Shown here piece by piece: positions 1 to 8,424 of a stretch of DNA of 55,556 nucleotides. The DNA is taken from the NCBI GenBank assembly GCA_902749685.1, contig CACVKW010000590.1:1-55556 (forward strand), in the 5' to 3' direction. The translations under genes and the position numbers were made by a program. The notes beneath the pieces were generated by a model. It made no database searches. It was not told the DNA's origin and saw nothing but the letters and a program-made list of their open reading frames with translations. How positions within the stretch are numbered: position 1 is the first letter of the stretch; the number at the start of each line of letters is the position of its first letter. This stretch comes from Olavius sp. associated proteobacterium Delta 1. GTDB taxonomy: Bacteria; Desulfobacterota; Desulfobacteria; Desulfobacterales; JAFDCJ01.

Positions 1-89
1 CTGATTTCTAAATCACTAATTTCCCGTTTATAACTGCCTGTTTTTATTAAAGGCAGTATTTGATTTTCAAATTATTTTGGACAGCAATG
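1..89. repeat. Left copy of 89-bp terminal inverted repeat
   Basis: Bases 1-89 are the exact reverse complement of 55462-55550; identity stops at base 90 against 55461. The copy contains a hairpin (ACTGCCT at 33-39 with AGGCAGT at 51-57) and a second small palindrome (TTTGA/TCAAA near 59-71). Its inner boundary, read outward on the minus strand, begins CATTGCTGTCCAAAATAA. That resembles the terminal repeats of IS4-type elements as I recall them, so this is probably the end of an insertion sequence whose body lies outside the window. A fold-back assembly artefact is the alternative. Confidence 0.85.
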
Positions 90-182
90 ATATCAAATAT
101 AAAGGGGGTGGTAACGAATTCGAGAAAGCGTATAGCAGTTTAATAGAATTTGTTTGAATTTCAAATAAGGAGGTATGTAAAA

Positions 183-1055
183 ATGAAAGAAATCAAAGTT
201 GGCTATGGTGTAGATATCGACGCGGTAGCTGGATGGATTGGCTCCTATGGCGGGGAGGATTCACCGGATGATATTACAAGGGGCATCTTTGCCGGGCAGG
301 TTGGCATTCCTCGACTGCTAAAACTATTTAGAACATATAATATCAAGGCCACCTGGTTTACTCCCGGCCAGTCCGCCGAAACGTTTCCGAAAGAGTGCCG
401 ACAAATAGTTGAAGAAGGCCATGAAATCGGGTTGCATGGGTACAGTCACGAAAATCCACTTAGCTTAACACGCGAGCAGGAAGAAAAGGTCTTAATCCGA
501 AGTAGAGAAGTATTAACCGAGTTGGCCGGTAAGGAACCGGTCGGATATGTTGCTCCCTGGTGGGAACTGAGCCCGAATACGATTGATTTGCTCCAAAAGT
601 ATGGTGTCAAATATGATCACAGCCTGATGCACCATGATTGCCAGTGTTATTATGCGCCAAAAGCTGAAACCATTTATCCCATAGACTACGACAAGGATCC
701 GGATGAATGGATGAAGCCCATGGTATGGGGCGAAGAAACGGGTGTGATTGAGATTCCGGCCAACTGGTATTTGGATGATCTACCGCCGATGATGTTTATC
801 AAAAAGGCGCCGAATAGTTTTGGCTGGGTTTCCCCGGACGTAATTTTACAGCTGTGGAAGGATCAGTTTGATTTTATGTACCGGGAATACGATGATGCTG
901 TCTTTCCTATGACCATCCACCCCGATGTCAGTGGAAGGCCGCAATGTATTATTATGCATGAAAAGCTGATTGAGTATATCAATAAGCATCCCGGCGTTAG
1001 ATGGTGCACATTGTCAGAAATGGCTGAGGACTTTGCTTCAAAAAATCCGAAGTAA
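183..1055 (+). CDS. pgdA: Peptidoglycan deacetylase, HpPgdA-like (CE4 polysaccharide deacetylase family)
   Basis: A 290-residue NodB/CE4-fold deacetylase. The sequence closely resembles Helicobacter pylori PgdA (HP0310) from the first residues ([12 protein letters not shown], then [12 protein letters not shown]) to the C-terminus. HpPgdA is a metal-dependent enzyme implicated in removing acetyl groups from peptidoglycan sugars, which gives lysozyme resistance. The expected metal ligands are visible: Asp13, His85 and His89 in the [11 protein letters not shown] segment. Length matches the roughly 293 residues of the H. pylori protein. The start at 183 is preceded by AAGGAGGT at 168-175; an upstream in-frame start at 150 has no such site. 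There is no signal peptide, as in HpPgdA. Related cyclic-imide or urate-pathway hydrolases share the fold, so substrate is inferred from similarity. It is the first gene inside the left inverted repeat. Confidence 0.85.
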   Translation: MKEIKVGYGVDIDAVAGWIGSYGGEDSPDDITRGIFAGQVGIPRLLKLFRTYNIKATWFTPGQSAETFPKECRQIVEEGHEIGLHGYSHENPLSLTREQEEKVLIRSREVLTELAGKEPVGYVAPWWELSPNTIDLLQKYGVKYDHSLMHHDCQCYYAPKAETIYPIDYDKDPDEWMKPMVWGEETGVIEIPANWYLDDLPPMMFIKKAPNSFGWVSPDVILQLWKDQFDFMYREYDDAVFPMTIHPDVSGRPQCIIMHEKLIEYINKHPGVRWCTLSEMAEDFASKNPK

Positions 1056-1081
1056 AATGGCAGACAGGCAATTGCCGGTCA

Positions 1082-1363
1082 CTATTTCAGCAACTGTTCC
1101 AAGTTGATTTTTGGGTCCCCTGGTGTCTCCTGCAAAAGGAGAACCAGGGGAATAGGCGGTTTCCCATCTACTATCATTGTTTCATTGTTTTTTAACGAGC
1201 TCGTAGAATCACCGGCGGAAGCTTCTAATGCCACAAGGATAATACCACAAATTAAAGCGACGCGGCCGGCGGCGGGAAATAAAGTGCAAAAGTAGTCGCT
1301 GCTGATTGATGGCATCCGCCGCCGTTTCTGCATTGAGGACATGCGCTGATTCTGCCGGGACAA
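1082..1363 (-). CDS. Possible small peptide ORF overlapping the 3' end of the histidine kinase gene (doubtful)
   Basis: An open frame on the minus strand runs past the kinase stop codon and ends at 1082. Its last ~60 residues read like a short exported peptide: a hydrophobic stretch (ALICGIILVALEASAG) followed by a polar tail with PPIPLVLLLQETPGD. The upstream third overlaps the kinase in another frame and is probably not translated. No good ribosome binding site or start codon was found near the hydrophobic part. An ATG for a 31-residue peptide lies further downstream. It could be a chance frame through a hairpin-rich spacer. Confidence 0.2.
   Translation of the reverse strand: MSRQNQRMSSMQKRRRMPSISSDYFCTLFPAAGRVALICGIILVALEASAGDSTSSLKNNETMIVDGKPPIPLVLLLQETPGDPKINLEQLLK
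1116..1151. terminator. Hairpin between convergent pgdA and histidine kinase genes
   Basis: TCCCCTGGT (1116-1124) pairs with ACCAGGGGA (1143-1151), and inside it TCTCCT pairs with AGGAGA around a GCAAA loop, giving about 15 bp with one bulged G. It lies between two convergent genes, where a bidirectional terminator would be expected, but no T-tract follows on either strand. Terminator function is therefore only inferred. Confidence 0.35.
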
Positions 1364-3612
1364 ACGTCACTGTCCTGCGGCAGTGAAGGGCAGCGGGATG
1401 ATTTAAGCTCGATTTTAAAACCATAACGTTCCGAGAATATCTTCATGCGCAGCAGGTCCGCCCCTTTGCCGCCGGCATTGAAGTCATAGGGGTTCTTGCT
1501 TGAATAATCCATGGTGGCCCGGGTCGTAAAAAACCCTTCAAATATCCGGATCTGGCTTTCAGGAGTTATCCCGACACCGAAATCACGGACCGCCAGCAGC
1601 GTCCCGTTACCCTTTTTTTCCACAAGGATCTCTACCCGGCCCTCATCGGGCGTATTTTCGATGGCGTTTTTCAGCAGACCGTCAAAACTCTTTTGCAGGG
1701 CCTCCCCAGGTATCAGCACCGGCGGTGTGGGGCTTAGGCGGGTGGTCACCGCTACCTCGCGGTGAGCAAAGGCAGGTTTAAGATAGTCCAGTCTCTGGGT
1801 GATAAAATTATCAAGTTGAATGGTCTCGGCGATCAATTTTCTATCACCATAGGTATCATCAATATATTTTCGAATTTGCTTTACGACCGAACCCTCTCCG
1901 AGCTGCTCGGCAATCAGGGCTTCAAGTACATCACTGCATTGGTCTAGCAGATGGGACAGAGCTGTGCGGGTTTTATAGGTTTTATGCTGGATAATGTCAT
2001 AAACCTGATACTGCATCTCCAGCAGCCGATCCAGGTTTCGGCGGGATCTGTCGATGGTGGGCTGCCAGCTTTCTTTTGGCAGGGATTGGAGTCTTTTTTC
2101 CAACGTCACCAGAGAGGTTCGCAGGACCGCAATCGGTGTCTTTAACTCATGTGACAGGTGGTTGATAACTTTGTCTTTGGCGCGGTTCAGGCTGGATACC
2201 TCCATGTACGCTTTTTTGATTTCAGCGGCAAACCTCGCATTTTCTATGGAAAGCGCCACCGTACCGGCCAGCATGCTCAAAAGATCAACATCGGCTTTGT
2301 CAAAACCGCCTTCCTTTTTATTGACGGCACACAGGGTGCCGATGGTCCGCTCCTGGCTTTTTAAGGGCACCAGCAACAAATTGTGGGTCTGATATCCCAG
2401 TTTCTTATCGCGTTCAACATGGATTTCGGAATCCCCGGATATGTCATTCAGGATGATCGGGTTCCCGGTCTTGATCACCTTGCCCGCCACCAGCTCATCC
2501 ACCAGAAAGCGGGTCTCTTTGGCTCTTTGCTGGGTGGCCGTGTCATCGTAGGCGGCACCCCTTAAAATGAGCTCCTGCCGCTGTTCATCAAGCAGGATGA
2601 CCAAACCGCCTTCGGTTTCCATCAGCTCTTTGATGACCCCGCTCACATAATCAAGCAGTTCATACAGTTCCGGATATTGCGGCAGGGCCATGCTGATAAG
2701 CTGCATGGCCTCGTTGTTTCTGGCGATCCGTTTAACCCGCGTGATATCCCTGAGTATCACCAGCACCCCGGCCGGCTCACCGCTGGAATCCGCAAAAACC
2801 GAAGCCCGCCAGACCACATCCAGGCTGCGGCCGTCTTTGGTCAGACGCCGGGTTTCGTATCGTCGAATGACTTTTTCTTCCATCAGCCGGCGGAGGTGTT
2901 CGCGGGTTTCCGCCTCCAACTCGGAAGGTACATACGGAATGCGTTTGCCGCGCAATTCCTCCAGAGTCCAGCCGAAGGTTTCAGTGAAAGCCGGATTCAG
3001 ATAGGAAACCAGACCTTCCACGCTGAACACAAGAATCGAGTAAGGCGCAAAATCAAGCAACGTGCGAAAGCGCCGCTCGGATTTCAAGCTCGCCTTAACC
3101 GCGCGTCGACGCTCGGTGGTATCCTGCAGGGTTTCCAGGGCACCCAAAACGTTTCCTTCAGAATCCATCAGGGGCGCTGCCGTAAAATAAAGCCAGCGGC
3201 CGCCGTCGCCGATATCCGGGAAAAAATCTTCCGCCTCATAGGCCCCGGCTTTAACCGTTGATTTGCCGTACTTGCCCCGGTAATACCTGGCAATCTCCTG
3301 CTCGGGAGCGCCGTCCACGATTAAGTCGGCCATCGTGGGTCTGGCGGCGCCATAAAACGCTTTCCAGGCATCCCGGGTGCCATAGATTTCATCATGAGCG
3401 ATACCGGTTAGATTCTCCATCGCCGGGTTGTAATGAATGACAACATGATCGTTATCCAGCACAAAGGTGGGAATGGGAATACTTTCGATAATTTGGGTCA
3501 ATCGCTCCTGAATCCGCCAGTAGACGTCCTCTCTTTTGCGGTGCCGCTTGACCTCATTCTGCAAAGAGTCAATTTTTTTTTGCAATGCTTCATATGATGG
3601 CTTTTGAGCCAT
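1252..3612 (-). CDS. Orphan soluble sensor histidine kinase, PAS-PAS-GAF-HisKA-HATPase
   Basis: A 786-residue kinase without membrane segments. In order: N-terminal coiled coil (~5-38), PAS (~40-165), PAS with PAC (~178-295), GAF (~310-465), HisKA with phospho-acceptor His488 in NHLSHELKTP, and a HATPase_c domain showing the N box (NAIENTP), G1 (DFGVGI), F box (GFFTT) and G2 (GGKGADLLRMK). Before the last beta strand the ATPase domain carries an insertion with five cysteines (CPSL, VCPG, ACPQC, GGC). The start has a GGGGGGA ribosome binding site upstream. No response regulator is adjacent, so its partner is unknown. The PAS and GAF domains suggest sensing of a cytoplasmic redox, gas or small-molecule signal; the ligand cannot be told from sequence. 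Confidence 0.9.
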   Translation of the reverse strand: MAQKPSYEALQKKIDSLQNEVKRHRKREDVYWRIQERLTQIIESIPIPTFVLDNDHVVIHYNPAMENLTGIAHDEIYGTRDAWKAFYGAARPTMADLIVDGAPEQEIARYYRGKYGKSTVKAGAYEAEDFFPDIGDGGRWLYFTAAPLMDSEGNVLGALETLQDTTERRRAVKASLKSERRFRTLLDFAPYSILVFSVEGLVSYLNPAFTETFGWTLEELRGKRIPYVPSELEAETREHLRRLMEEKVIRRYETRRLTKDGRSLDVVWRASVFADSSGEPAGVLVILRDITRVKRIARNNEAMQLISMALPQYPELYELLDYVSGVIKELMETEGGLVILLDEQRQELILRGAAYDDTATQQRAKETRFLVDELVAGKVIKTGNPIILNDISGDSEIHVERDKKLGYQTHNLLLVPLKSQERTIGTLCAVNKKEGGFDKADVDLLSMLAGTVALSIENARFAAEIKKAYMEVSSLNRAKDKVINHLSHELKTPIAVLRTSLVTLEKRLQSLPKESWQPTIDRSRRNLDRLLEMQYQVYDIIQHKTYKTRTALSHLLDQCSDVLEALIAEQLGEGSVVKQIRKYIDDTYGDRKLIAETIQLDNFITQRLDYLKPAFAHREVAVTTRLSPTPPVLIPGEALQKSFDGLLKNAIENTPDEGRVEILVEKKGNGTLLAVRDFGVGITPESQIRIFEGFFTTRATMDYSSKNPYDFNAGGKGADLLRMKIFSERYGFKIELKSSRCPSLPQDSDVCPGRISACPQCRNGGGCHQSAATTFALYFPPPAASL

Positions 3613-3652
3613 ACTCTAAATCCCCCCGGCGTGATATCCTAACTTGATTAAA

Positions 3653-3688
3653 CAGCGAACCACAGAATTTCGAAGGATGGAATCGCGA
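3653..3688 (+). repeat. Copy of a degenerate interspersed repeat (second copy 43800-43836)
   Basis: AGCGAACC(A/G)CAGA, then TCGAAG(G/A)ATGGAATCGC, occurs here and at 43800-43836, both in intergenic DNA and in the same orientation. The copy is followed by further repeat-like text (GGAACATTCATTGTTCGATATTC, 3734 on). The 3613-3802 spacer holds no convincing gene. Confidence 0.55.
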
Positions 3689-3802
3689 TGCTCAGTCTTT
3701 TTTAAAATAGACAGGATACCTTCAATTCGATCCGCCTGCGGCGGAACATTCATTGTTCGATATTCGCTTTTTCAGAGTTTTATCTTCGATCAAACCGGCC
3801 GC

Positions 3803-5170
3803 TTAACGGCCCAACTCTTCCAGAATCATACCATAAGCGCTCAGCCCGCGTTTGAAATTGCTGATTCGAAAAAATTCATCAGGGGCATGCAGATTTTCAT
3901 CCTCCAGGCCAAAAGCGAAATTGACCAGGTGGGCTCCCAAATATTTCAAAAACGAGCCGCAAACCGGAATTGTACCACCGGTTCTGGCGATGTAAGGTTC
4001 CTTATCGTACAGCCTTTTTAAAACGACCCGGGCGGCCTGGTTGCCGGGATGGTCGACGGGAATCAGGAACGGATCGGCACTGCCGGCAAGCTTTTTGACC
4101 GAAGCCTTGGCGCCGACCGGTGCATGTTTGGCGACATGGGACGCAATCAATTCGACGATCTGGTCCGGCTCCTGATCGGGTACCAGACGGCAGGTGATTT
4201 TAGCATGGGCTATACTCGGTATGACGGTTTTGATGCCTGCGCCCTGAAAGCCCCCCCAGATGCCGTTCACCTCCAGCGTGGGACGCACCCAGGCCCGTTC
4301 ATAGGTCGAATAGCCGGCTTCGCCAAATAACCGGTCAAGGTCCAACTCTTCACGGTACTGTGATTCATCATAGGGAATTTCTGCGATCTGAGCCCGCTCG
4401 GAATCCGATAGATCGCAAACCGTGTCGTAAAAGCCTTCAACTAGAATTTTGCCCTGCGGGCTGCGCATCGAGGTCAGGAGCTGCGCCAGGGCCTGAATTG
4501 GATTTTGAAATGTACCGCCGTAGGTGCCGGAGTGCACATCTTGTCCGGCGCTTTGCACATCGATTTGCAGGGCAGCCAGTCCTCTGCGCCCGACGTTCAA
4601 TGCCGGCTGATTTTCATCCCACTGCCCGCCGTCGGCACTGAGCACCATATCGCAGGCCAGCAGATCTTGCTGGCTGGAGATAAAATCCGGCATCTGGGGG
4701 CTGCCGATTTCTTCCTGTCCTTCAAAAAAGAATTTGACATTCACCGGCAAACTTCCCAGAGTTTTTAACATGGCCTCGGCCGCCAGAATCGGAATCAGCA
4801 TATTACCTTTATCATCAGATGCCCCCCTGGCATAAATGCGATCATCTTTGACAACGGGTTCAAACGGCGGATGGGTCCACAATTCAAGCGGATCGACCGG
4901 CTGGGTGTCAAAATGACCGTAGATCATGATGGTCGGCTTGCCGGCTGCATGCAGCCATTGACCGAATACGACCGGGTGGCCCTCAGTCGGCAATATCTGA
5001 ACCTCTTCGATGCCGGCTGTTTTTAAACGCCCGGCCACCCACCCGGCCGCCCGATTTACGTCAGCGGCATGCTCGGGTAAGCTGGAGATGCTGGGGATGC
5101 GTAAAAACTCCACCAGCTCTTCCAGGTAGCGGGATGTGTTCTCTTTTAAATACTCATTCCAGCCTGTCAT
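3803..5170 (-). CDS. M20 family metallopeptidase (dipeptidase)
   Basis: A 455-residue M20/M25/M40-type zinc peptidase of the CNDP/carnosinase-like dipeptidase group, expected to hydrolyse dipeptides or N-acyl amino acids in the cytoplasm with a two-metal centre. Visible ligands and catalytic residues: His86 in GHFDTQP, Asp119 in GASDDKG, and the Glu153-Glu154 pair in EGQEEIGS. A dimerisation (lid) domain interrupts the catalytic domain at about 200-330, and further ligands lie near the C-terminus (HAPDEFF). Length is typical for the family. The start is supported by AAGGAGGA about 7 nt upstream. It is transcribed alone or behind the FG-GAP gene, from which it is separated by a terminator. The exact substrate cannot be assigned. 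Confidence 0.88.
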   Translation of the reverse strand: MTGWNEYLKENTSRYLEELVEFLRIPSISSLPEHAADVNRAAGWVAGRLKTAGIEEVQILPTEGHPVVFGQWLHAAGKPTIMIYGHFDTQPVDPLELWTHPPFEPVVKDDRIYARGASDDKGNMLIPILAAEAMLKTLGSLPVNVKFFFEGQEEIGSPQMPDFISSQQDLLACDMVLSADGGQWDENQPALNVGRRGLAALQIDVQSAGQDVHSGTYGGTFQNPIQALAQLLTSMRSPQGKILVEGFYDTVCDLSDSERAQIAEIPYDESQYREELDLDRLFGEAGYSTYERAWVRPTLEVNGIWGGFQGAGIKTVIPSIAHAKITCRLVPDQEPDQIVELIASHVAKHAPVGAKASVKKLAGSADPFLIPVDHPGNQAARVVLKRLYDKEPYIARTGGTIPVCGSFLKYLGAHLVNFAFGLEDENLHAPDEFFRISNFKRGLSAYGMILEELGR

Positions 5171-5242
5171 ATGCGATTCCTCCTTAATACTGTGTCAGTT
5201 TAAAATTAATACAATATAAGCTTAATTTATCAATAGTAAAAC

Positions 5243-5274
5243 AAAAAAAGGGCAGCGCCGTGGTGGCCCTGCCC
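5243..5274 (-). terminator. Rho-independent terminator after the FG-GAP/PKD gene
   Basis: Read on the minus strand, GGGCAG and CTGCCC close a hairpin (5250-5274), with three further inner pairs after one mismatch, followed by seven T residues (5249-5243). It sits downstream of the 5364-7163 gene and upstream of the M20 gene, so the two are probably separate transcription units. Confidence 0.75.
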
Positions 5275-5363
5275 CCATAATTATGAATTTAATATATTAG
5301 CAACTGCCGTGTCGGGTCAATTGATATGTATTCGGCTCATGTCGACCCTTTTTTAATTATTGC

Positions 5364-7163
5364 TTATCTTTTTTTGGGTTTCCATTTCTTAAAAAAGCGC
5401 CATCCCTTTGATTTCTCAAACGTCTTAATCTGGTCGCTGCCGGTGAATTTTACCCGGCCGCCATTGTGGGATATCTCACCGACAACCGTTAGGTCAATGT
5501 TATCTGAAGCACTTCCAATGGCCGCGAGGATCTCTTGCCGGTCGAATCTTACAGTAACAACCTTCATTCTTCGCTGTATTTTGCACCATATTTTAGCAAG
5601 AAATCCATGTTTGGGATCTGGTTGGGCCGGTATCAGCACCTTAGATTTACCCACAGAAACACTAACCCTGGTACGGTCGACCTGTTCGAGATCGTAATTC
5701 TGGGGCAGTTTGATGGTTGCCACTATCCACTTCTTTCGGCTTTTCGAATAAATCTTGCGGGGTGAGAACTTGACGATGGCCGCGACTGCTTCGACGTAAA
5801 CTTCAGCCGTGACAGTGCCTTTGGCCCCCTGGTCATCGGTGACGACCAAAGTTACGGTATAGCTGCCAGTGTCATAATAAATATGGGAAGGATTAACCCC
5901 ATCAGGCTGGCGATCGGCATCAATACTGGTTAGCACGGTTTGCACGCCGGCAGCGGAGTTCCCATCGCCAAAGTCCCATTCATAGCTGACGATCTGGCCA
6001 CCTTCATCTTCATCATAAGAACCCGAACCGTCAAACACAATTTCCTGACCGGCCGTGACTTGAAGATGCGTGGGTTCAATGACCGCAACGGGATCCGTGT
6101 TTGTGTTTGGTTCATAGGGAGGTCCGGATACGCCATAGCGATCCCCGTCGGATCCGCCCAAGTATGTAGCGGAATAAGTAAACGTTCCATCACCAATACC
6201 CCATAATACGGCAACTCCCGCCCTATCCGCAGCATAACTGGCGACCACCAGGTCCTGGCTGCCGTCGCCATTAAAATCATTGTTGTCGATCGCCGAATTT
6301 TGGTTAATCGGCACGTCATATGTGTCTAAAAGCGTGAAAGTCTCCCCGTCGCCGGCCCCCTCGTAAACGTATAAAATACCGGGATAAGCCGCGACAATAT
6401 CCGCATTCCCGTCACCGGTGAAATCGGCCGCGGCAACTCCAGATACCGGACCGCCTTCATGGCTGTTGAAGGAAGACGTGGTAAATTCGCCCTTACCATT
6501 TCCCAAACTGACAAAAAATTGTCCATCACCAGATTCATCTAAGGCAGCGATGACGAAGTCGGCATGGTCATCGTTGTTAAAATCGGCTGCATCGGCACCG
6601 GCGGAATCATATGTCCCGGTATTGGGCAATAGTTTAGATTCGAATCCAAAATCCCCATCCCCCAGGTAAAACCCGGTGGCATGGCTATCACTGGCCCACA
6701 GCGACATAACAAAATCGGCATTTCCATCCTCATTATAATCTGCTACCGCGAAATCCATGGCTAAATATCCTTCAGATCCCGCCGATACTCCCCAGGCATC
6801 TACAAAGGTCGGATCGTCAAACTTATTGCCGGCATCGCTTTTTCTGTAGATATAAATATTCGCGGGCATAAAGGCATAGCCGATTGCCGTAATGTAGTCC
6901 AGGTCACCGTCATTATCAAAATCACCAAGTCCGTTTCCATAGCAAAATTTAAATGGGACATCGATATCGGTCTCATCGATCAGTTTCAGAATTTCTTGCG
7001 AATAAAAAATGTCGTCGCCCTCGTAGGCCATGTAATTGGCATCTCCCCGAGAATTTGACGAGACCACAAATACTTCGTCGCCGGCATAAGCCGGGGCCGT
7101 CAGTGAAACGGCCAAAACGGCCCCTATGATGATGCTCCATACTCCCCAAGATGTTGGTCGCAT
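5364..7163 (-). CDS. Secreted FG-GAP/VCBS repeat protein with PKD domain
   Basis: A 599-residue exported protein. A signal peptide occupies ~1-28 (cleavage after APAYA). An integrin-like beta-propeller region follows, with at least five calcium-binding FG-GAP-type loops (DFDNDGDLDY, DYNEDGNADF, DFNNDDHADF, DFTGDGNADI, DFNGDGSQDL). Then comes one PKD domain (~355-465; WDFGDG and GSYTVTLVVTDD are diagnostic) and a basic C-terminal domain ending in a Lys/Arg-rich tail. Such proteins usually act outside the cell in adhesion or carbohydrate binding; no catalytic domain is visible. The C-terminal ~130 residues resemble a domain often seen at the end of secreted deltaproteobacterial proteins, which I cannot name. 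A strong AAGGAGGG site precedes the ATG. A terminator follows at 5243-5274. Confidence 0.85.
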   Translation of the reverse strand: MRPTSWGVWSIIIGAVLAVSLTAPAYAGDEVFVVSSNSRGDANYMAYEGDDIFYSQEILKLIDETDIDVPFKFCYGNGLGDFDNDGDLDYITAIGYAFMPANIYIYRKSDAGNKFDDPTFVDAWGVSAGSEGYLAMDFAVADYNEDGNADFVMSLWASDSHATGFYLGDGDFGFESKLLPNTGTYDSAGADAADFNNDDHADFVIAALDESGDGQFFVSLGNGKGEFTTSSFNSHEGGPVSGVAAADFTGDGNADIVAAYPGILYVYEGAGDGETFTLLDTYDVPINQNSAIDNNDFNGDGSQDLVVASYAADRAGVAVLWGIGDGTFTYSATYLGGSDGDRYGVSGPPYEPNTNTDPVAVIEPTHLQVTAGQEIVFDGSGSYDEDEGGQIVSYEWDFGDGNSAAGVQTVLTSIDADRQPDGVNPSHIYYDTGSYTVTLVVTDDQGAKGTVTAEVYVEAVAAIVKFSPRKIYSKSRKKWIVATIKLPQNYDLEQVDRTRVSVSVGKSKVLIPAQPDPKHGFLAKIWCKIQRRMKVVTVRFDRQEILAAIGSASDNIDLTVVGEISHNGGRVKFTGSDQIKTFEKSKGWRFFKKWKPKKR

Positions 7164-7568
7164 AATTTTCCCTCCTTTTTTTAATATCCATCGCCGGGTG
7201 CCCCTTCCCCCGAATTAATCTGGAAGCTACCCCGCGCAATTATTCCATGACAAAACTTTTCGGCACCCCCCATTTTTGGTACCCCATCCGGCTTATGCGT
7301 CGGCAGGACCGGACTAAACAGTTTTCGTCTCAATCGAAGACGAAAATTAACCGAAGAAGATTCAATACCCGTGCCAAATAGAGACAGGAAATATTTTTTT
7401 CATTTTTTATCATTATTCAGATAAGTTGTATCCATACCAGCACGCTAAAAGCCACCTCACCAAACCCGCAATGTGTCAATTTTGGTAATTCAAATTACAT
7501 CTTCGTTGGTAACAGCCTGATTAAAATCGTATCGCAAGGGTATTGTAGTTGACTTAAAAAATGGGGAT
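7164..7568. other. Intergenic region upstream of the FG-GAP gene
   Basis: About 400 bp without a convincing gene between divergent units. It contains one strong stem-loop: TTTTCGTCT (7322-7330) pairs with AGACGAAAA (7338-7346). Promoters for both flanking units must lie here, but no clear -35/-10 pair stands out. Confidence 0.5.
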
Positions 7569-7736
7569 GTGTTAGGAAGTTGCACGTCTATATACAATGG
7601 ATTGACCACCATATGGCAATTGAATAAACATCTCATTGTTCAAACCGAAGGCGCGCAGGTCGGATTGGAATGGGGACAGCTGCCGATCCAGCGGGTATTG
7701 AAAAAATTCGAATCCCAGACCGGTGAAAAATTATAG
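7569..7736 (+). CDS. Possible small protein upstream of the 7751 gene
   Basis: A 55-codon frame beginning with GTG and ending in TAG 14 nt before the next ATG. The composition is protein-like (segments IWQLNKHLIVQTEGAQ and GLEWGQLPIQRVLKKF) and the frame remains open upstream of the GTG to 7521, with VVDLKNGDVLG preceding it. The true start is uncertain because the only ribosome-binding-like sequence (GGGG, 7563-7566) is too close to the GTG. Its close spacing with the next gene suggests co-transcription. I do not recognise a family. Confidence 0.35.
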   Translation: MLGSCTSIYNGLTTIWQLNKHLIVQTEGAQVGLEWGQLPIQRVLKKFESQTGEKL

Positions 7737-7750
7737 CGAGTTATCCTGTC

Positions 7751-8110
7751 ATGGCAGACAACAAAAGTGCTCAATATTCTCCCTTTAACGCGGCCTGTCA
7801 GGATATCCTGTTTGAGCATCCTGAAGCAATCGGAGTTGCTTACAGGGTATTGAATTGCGGCTGTGCACTGATTTGCGGTGCGACGGCCGGAGGCGACCCC
7901 ATCGGCACCCTGCACCATATCTCCGGGCAACCGATAAAACGAGGAGGCAAATCTCCCATTTGTCTGAAGTGTCGTAAGGATAAGGGATTAGATCGGGTGG
8001 TCTGGGAGGGAATTTACTGGCCCGGTCCTCAAAATGAATGGCCTGACAAAGATTTAAGAATATCAATCGGGCGCAAGATATTCGGTTCCGGCTATATTGA
8101 ACCGGAATAA
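7751..8110 (+). CDS. Conserved small cysteine-containing hypothetical protein
   Basis: A 119-residue soluble protein with no signal peptide. A Cys-x-Cys plus Cys group (LNCGCALICGAT, ~50-58) and a CxxC pair (SPICLKCRKD, ~86-93) could bind zinc or an iron-sulfur centre; that is inference. The C-terminal half has a Trp-rich segment (VVWEGIYWPGPQNEW). The start lacks a strong ribosome binding site but lies 14 nt after the preceding small frame, compatible with translational coupling. No family was recognised. It is on the plus strand, convergent with the minus-strand ferritin group. Confidence 0.6.
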   Translation: MADNKSAQYSPFNAACQDILFEHPEAIGVAYRVLNCGCALICGATAGGDPIGTLHHISGQPIKRGGKSPICLKCRKDKGLDRVVWEGIYWPGPQNEWPDKDLRISIGRKIFGSGYIEPE

Positions 8111-8171
8111 CCATGGATCGAGACCTCGATTGAAGTACGAGGTCATAAAATTTAATTTGTGGTGGTTAATA

Positions 8172-8264
8172 CCTGAATTTTAGCGCAACAATCATCGCGC
8201 CAAGTTCAATTTCGGTAACTTGTCCTCAAACTTCGCTAACGGTCACTTGCGTGTAAAATTCAGG
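8172..8264. repeat. Palindromic intergenic element bounded by CCTGAATTTT
   Basis: CCTGAATTTTAGCGCAA (8172-8188) is mirrored by TTGCG plus TAAAATTCAGG (8247-8264), making a ~93-bp imperfect inverted repeat. Related ends occur at 11499-11593, 12608-12685, 19274-19341 and, singly, at 26890. The element lies in the 8111-8424 spacer, which has no gene. Confidence 0.6.
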
Positions 8265-8424
8265 CATTCAGATAGCTTAGAGCATTTATGGGTTGATCCC
8301 AGCGGCTCGATAAACGCCGTGACCGACCAATGTGCTGCGAGTCTCGCTTAGGTAATTGAATTAAAATTACCCCCTTGCTTTATCGCGCATCCCGCAACCC
8401 ACAACACGCACCTGACTTTTCTTA

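Noticed and set aside
1104..3440. Many plus-strand ORFs opposite the histidine kinase gene
   Set aside because: They are antisense shadows of a clearly coding GC-balanced gene, without ribosome binding sites or domains; the same applies to ORFs opposite the other large genes.
7240..7350. Possible c-di-GMP (GEMM-I) riboswitch upstream of the FG-GAP gene; minus strand has GACGCATAAGCC and GGGGTACC
   Set aside because: The conserved GGCAAACC segment and the paired P1b/P2 architecture are missing; resemblance is limited to a few short strings.
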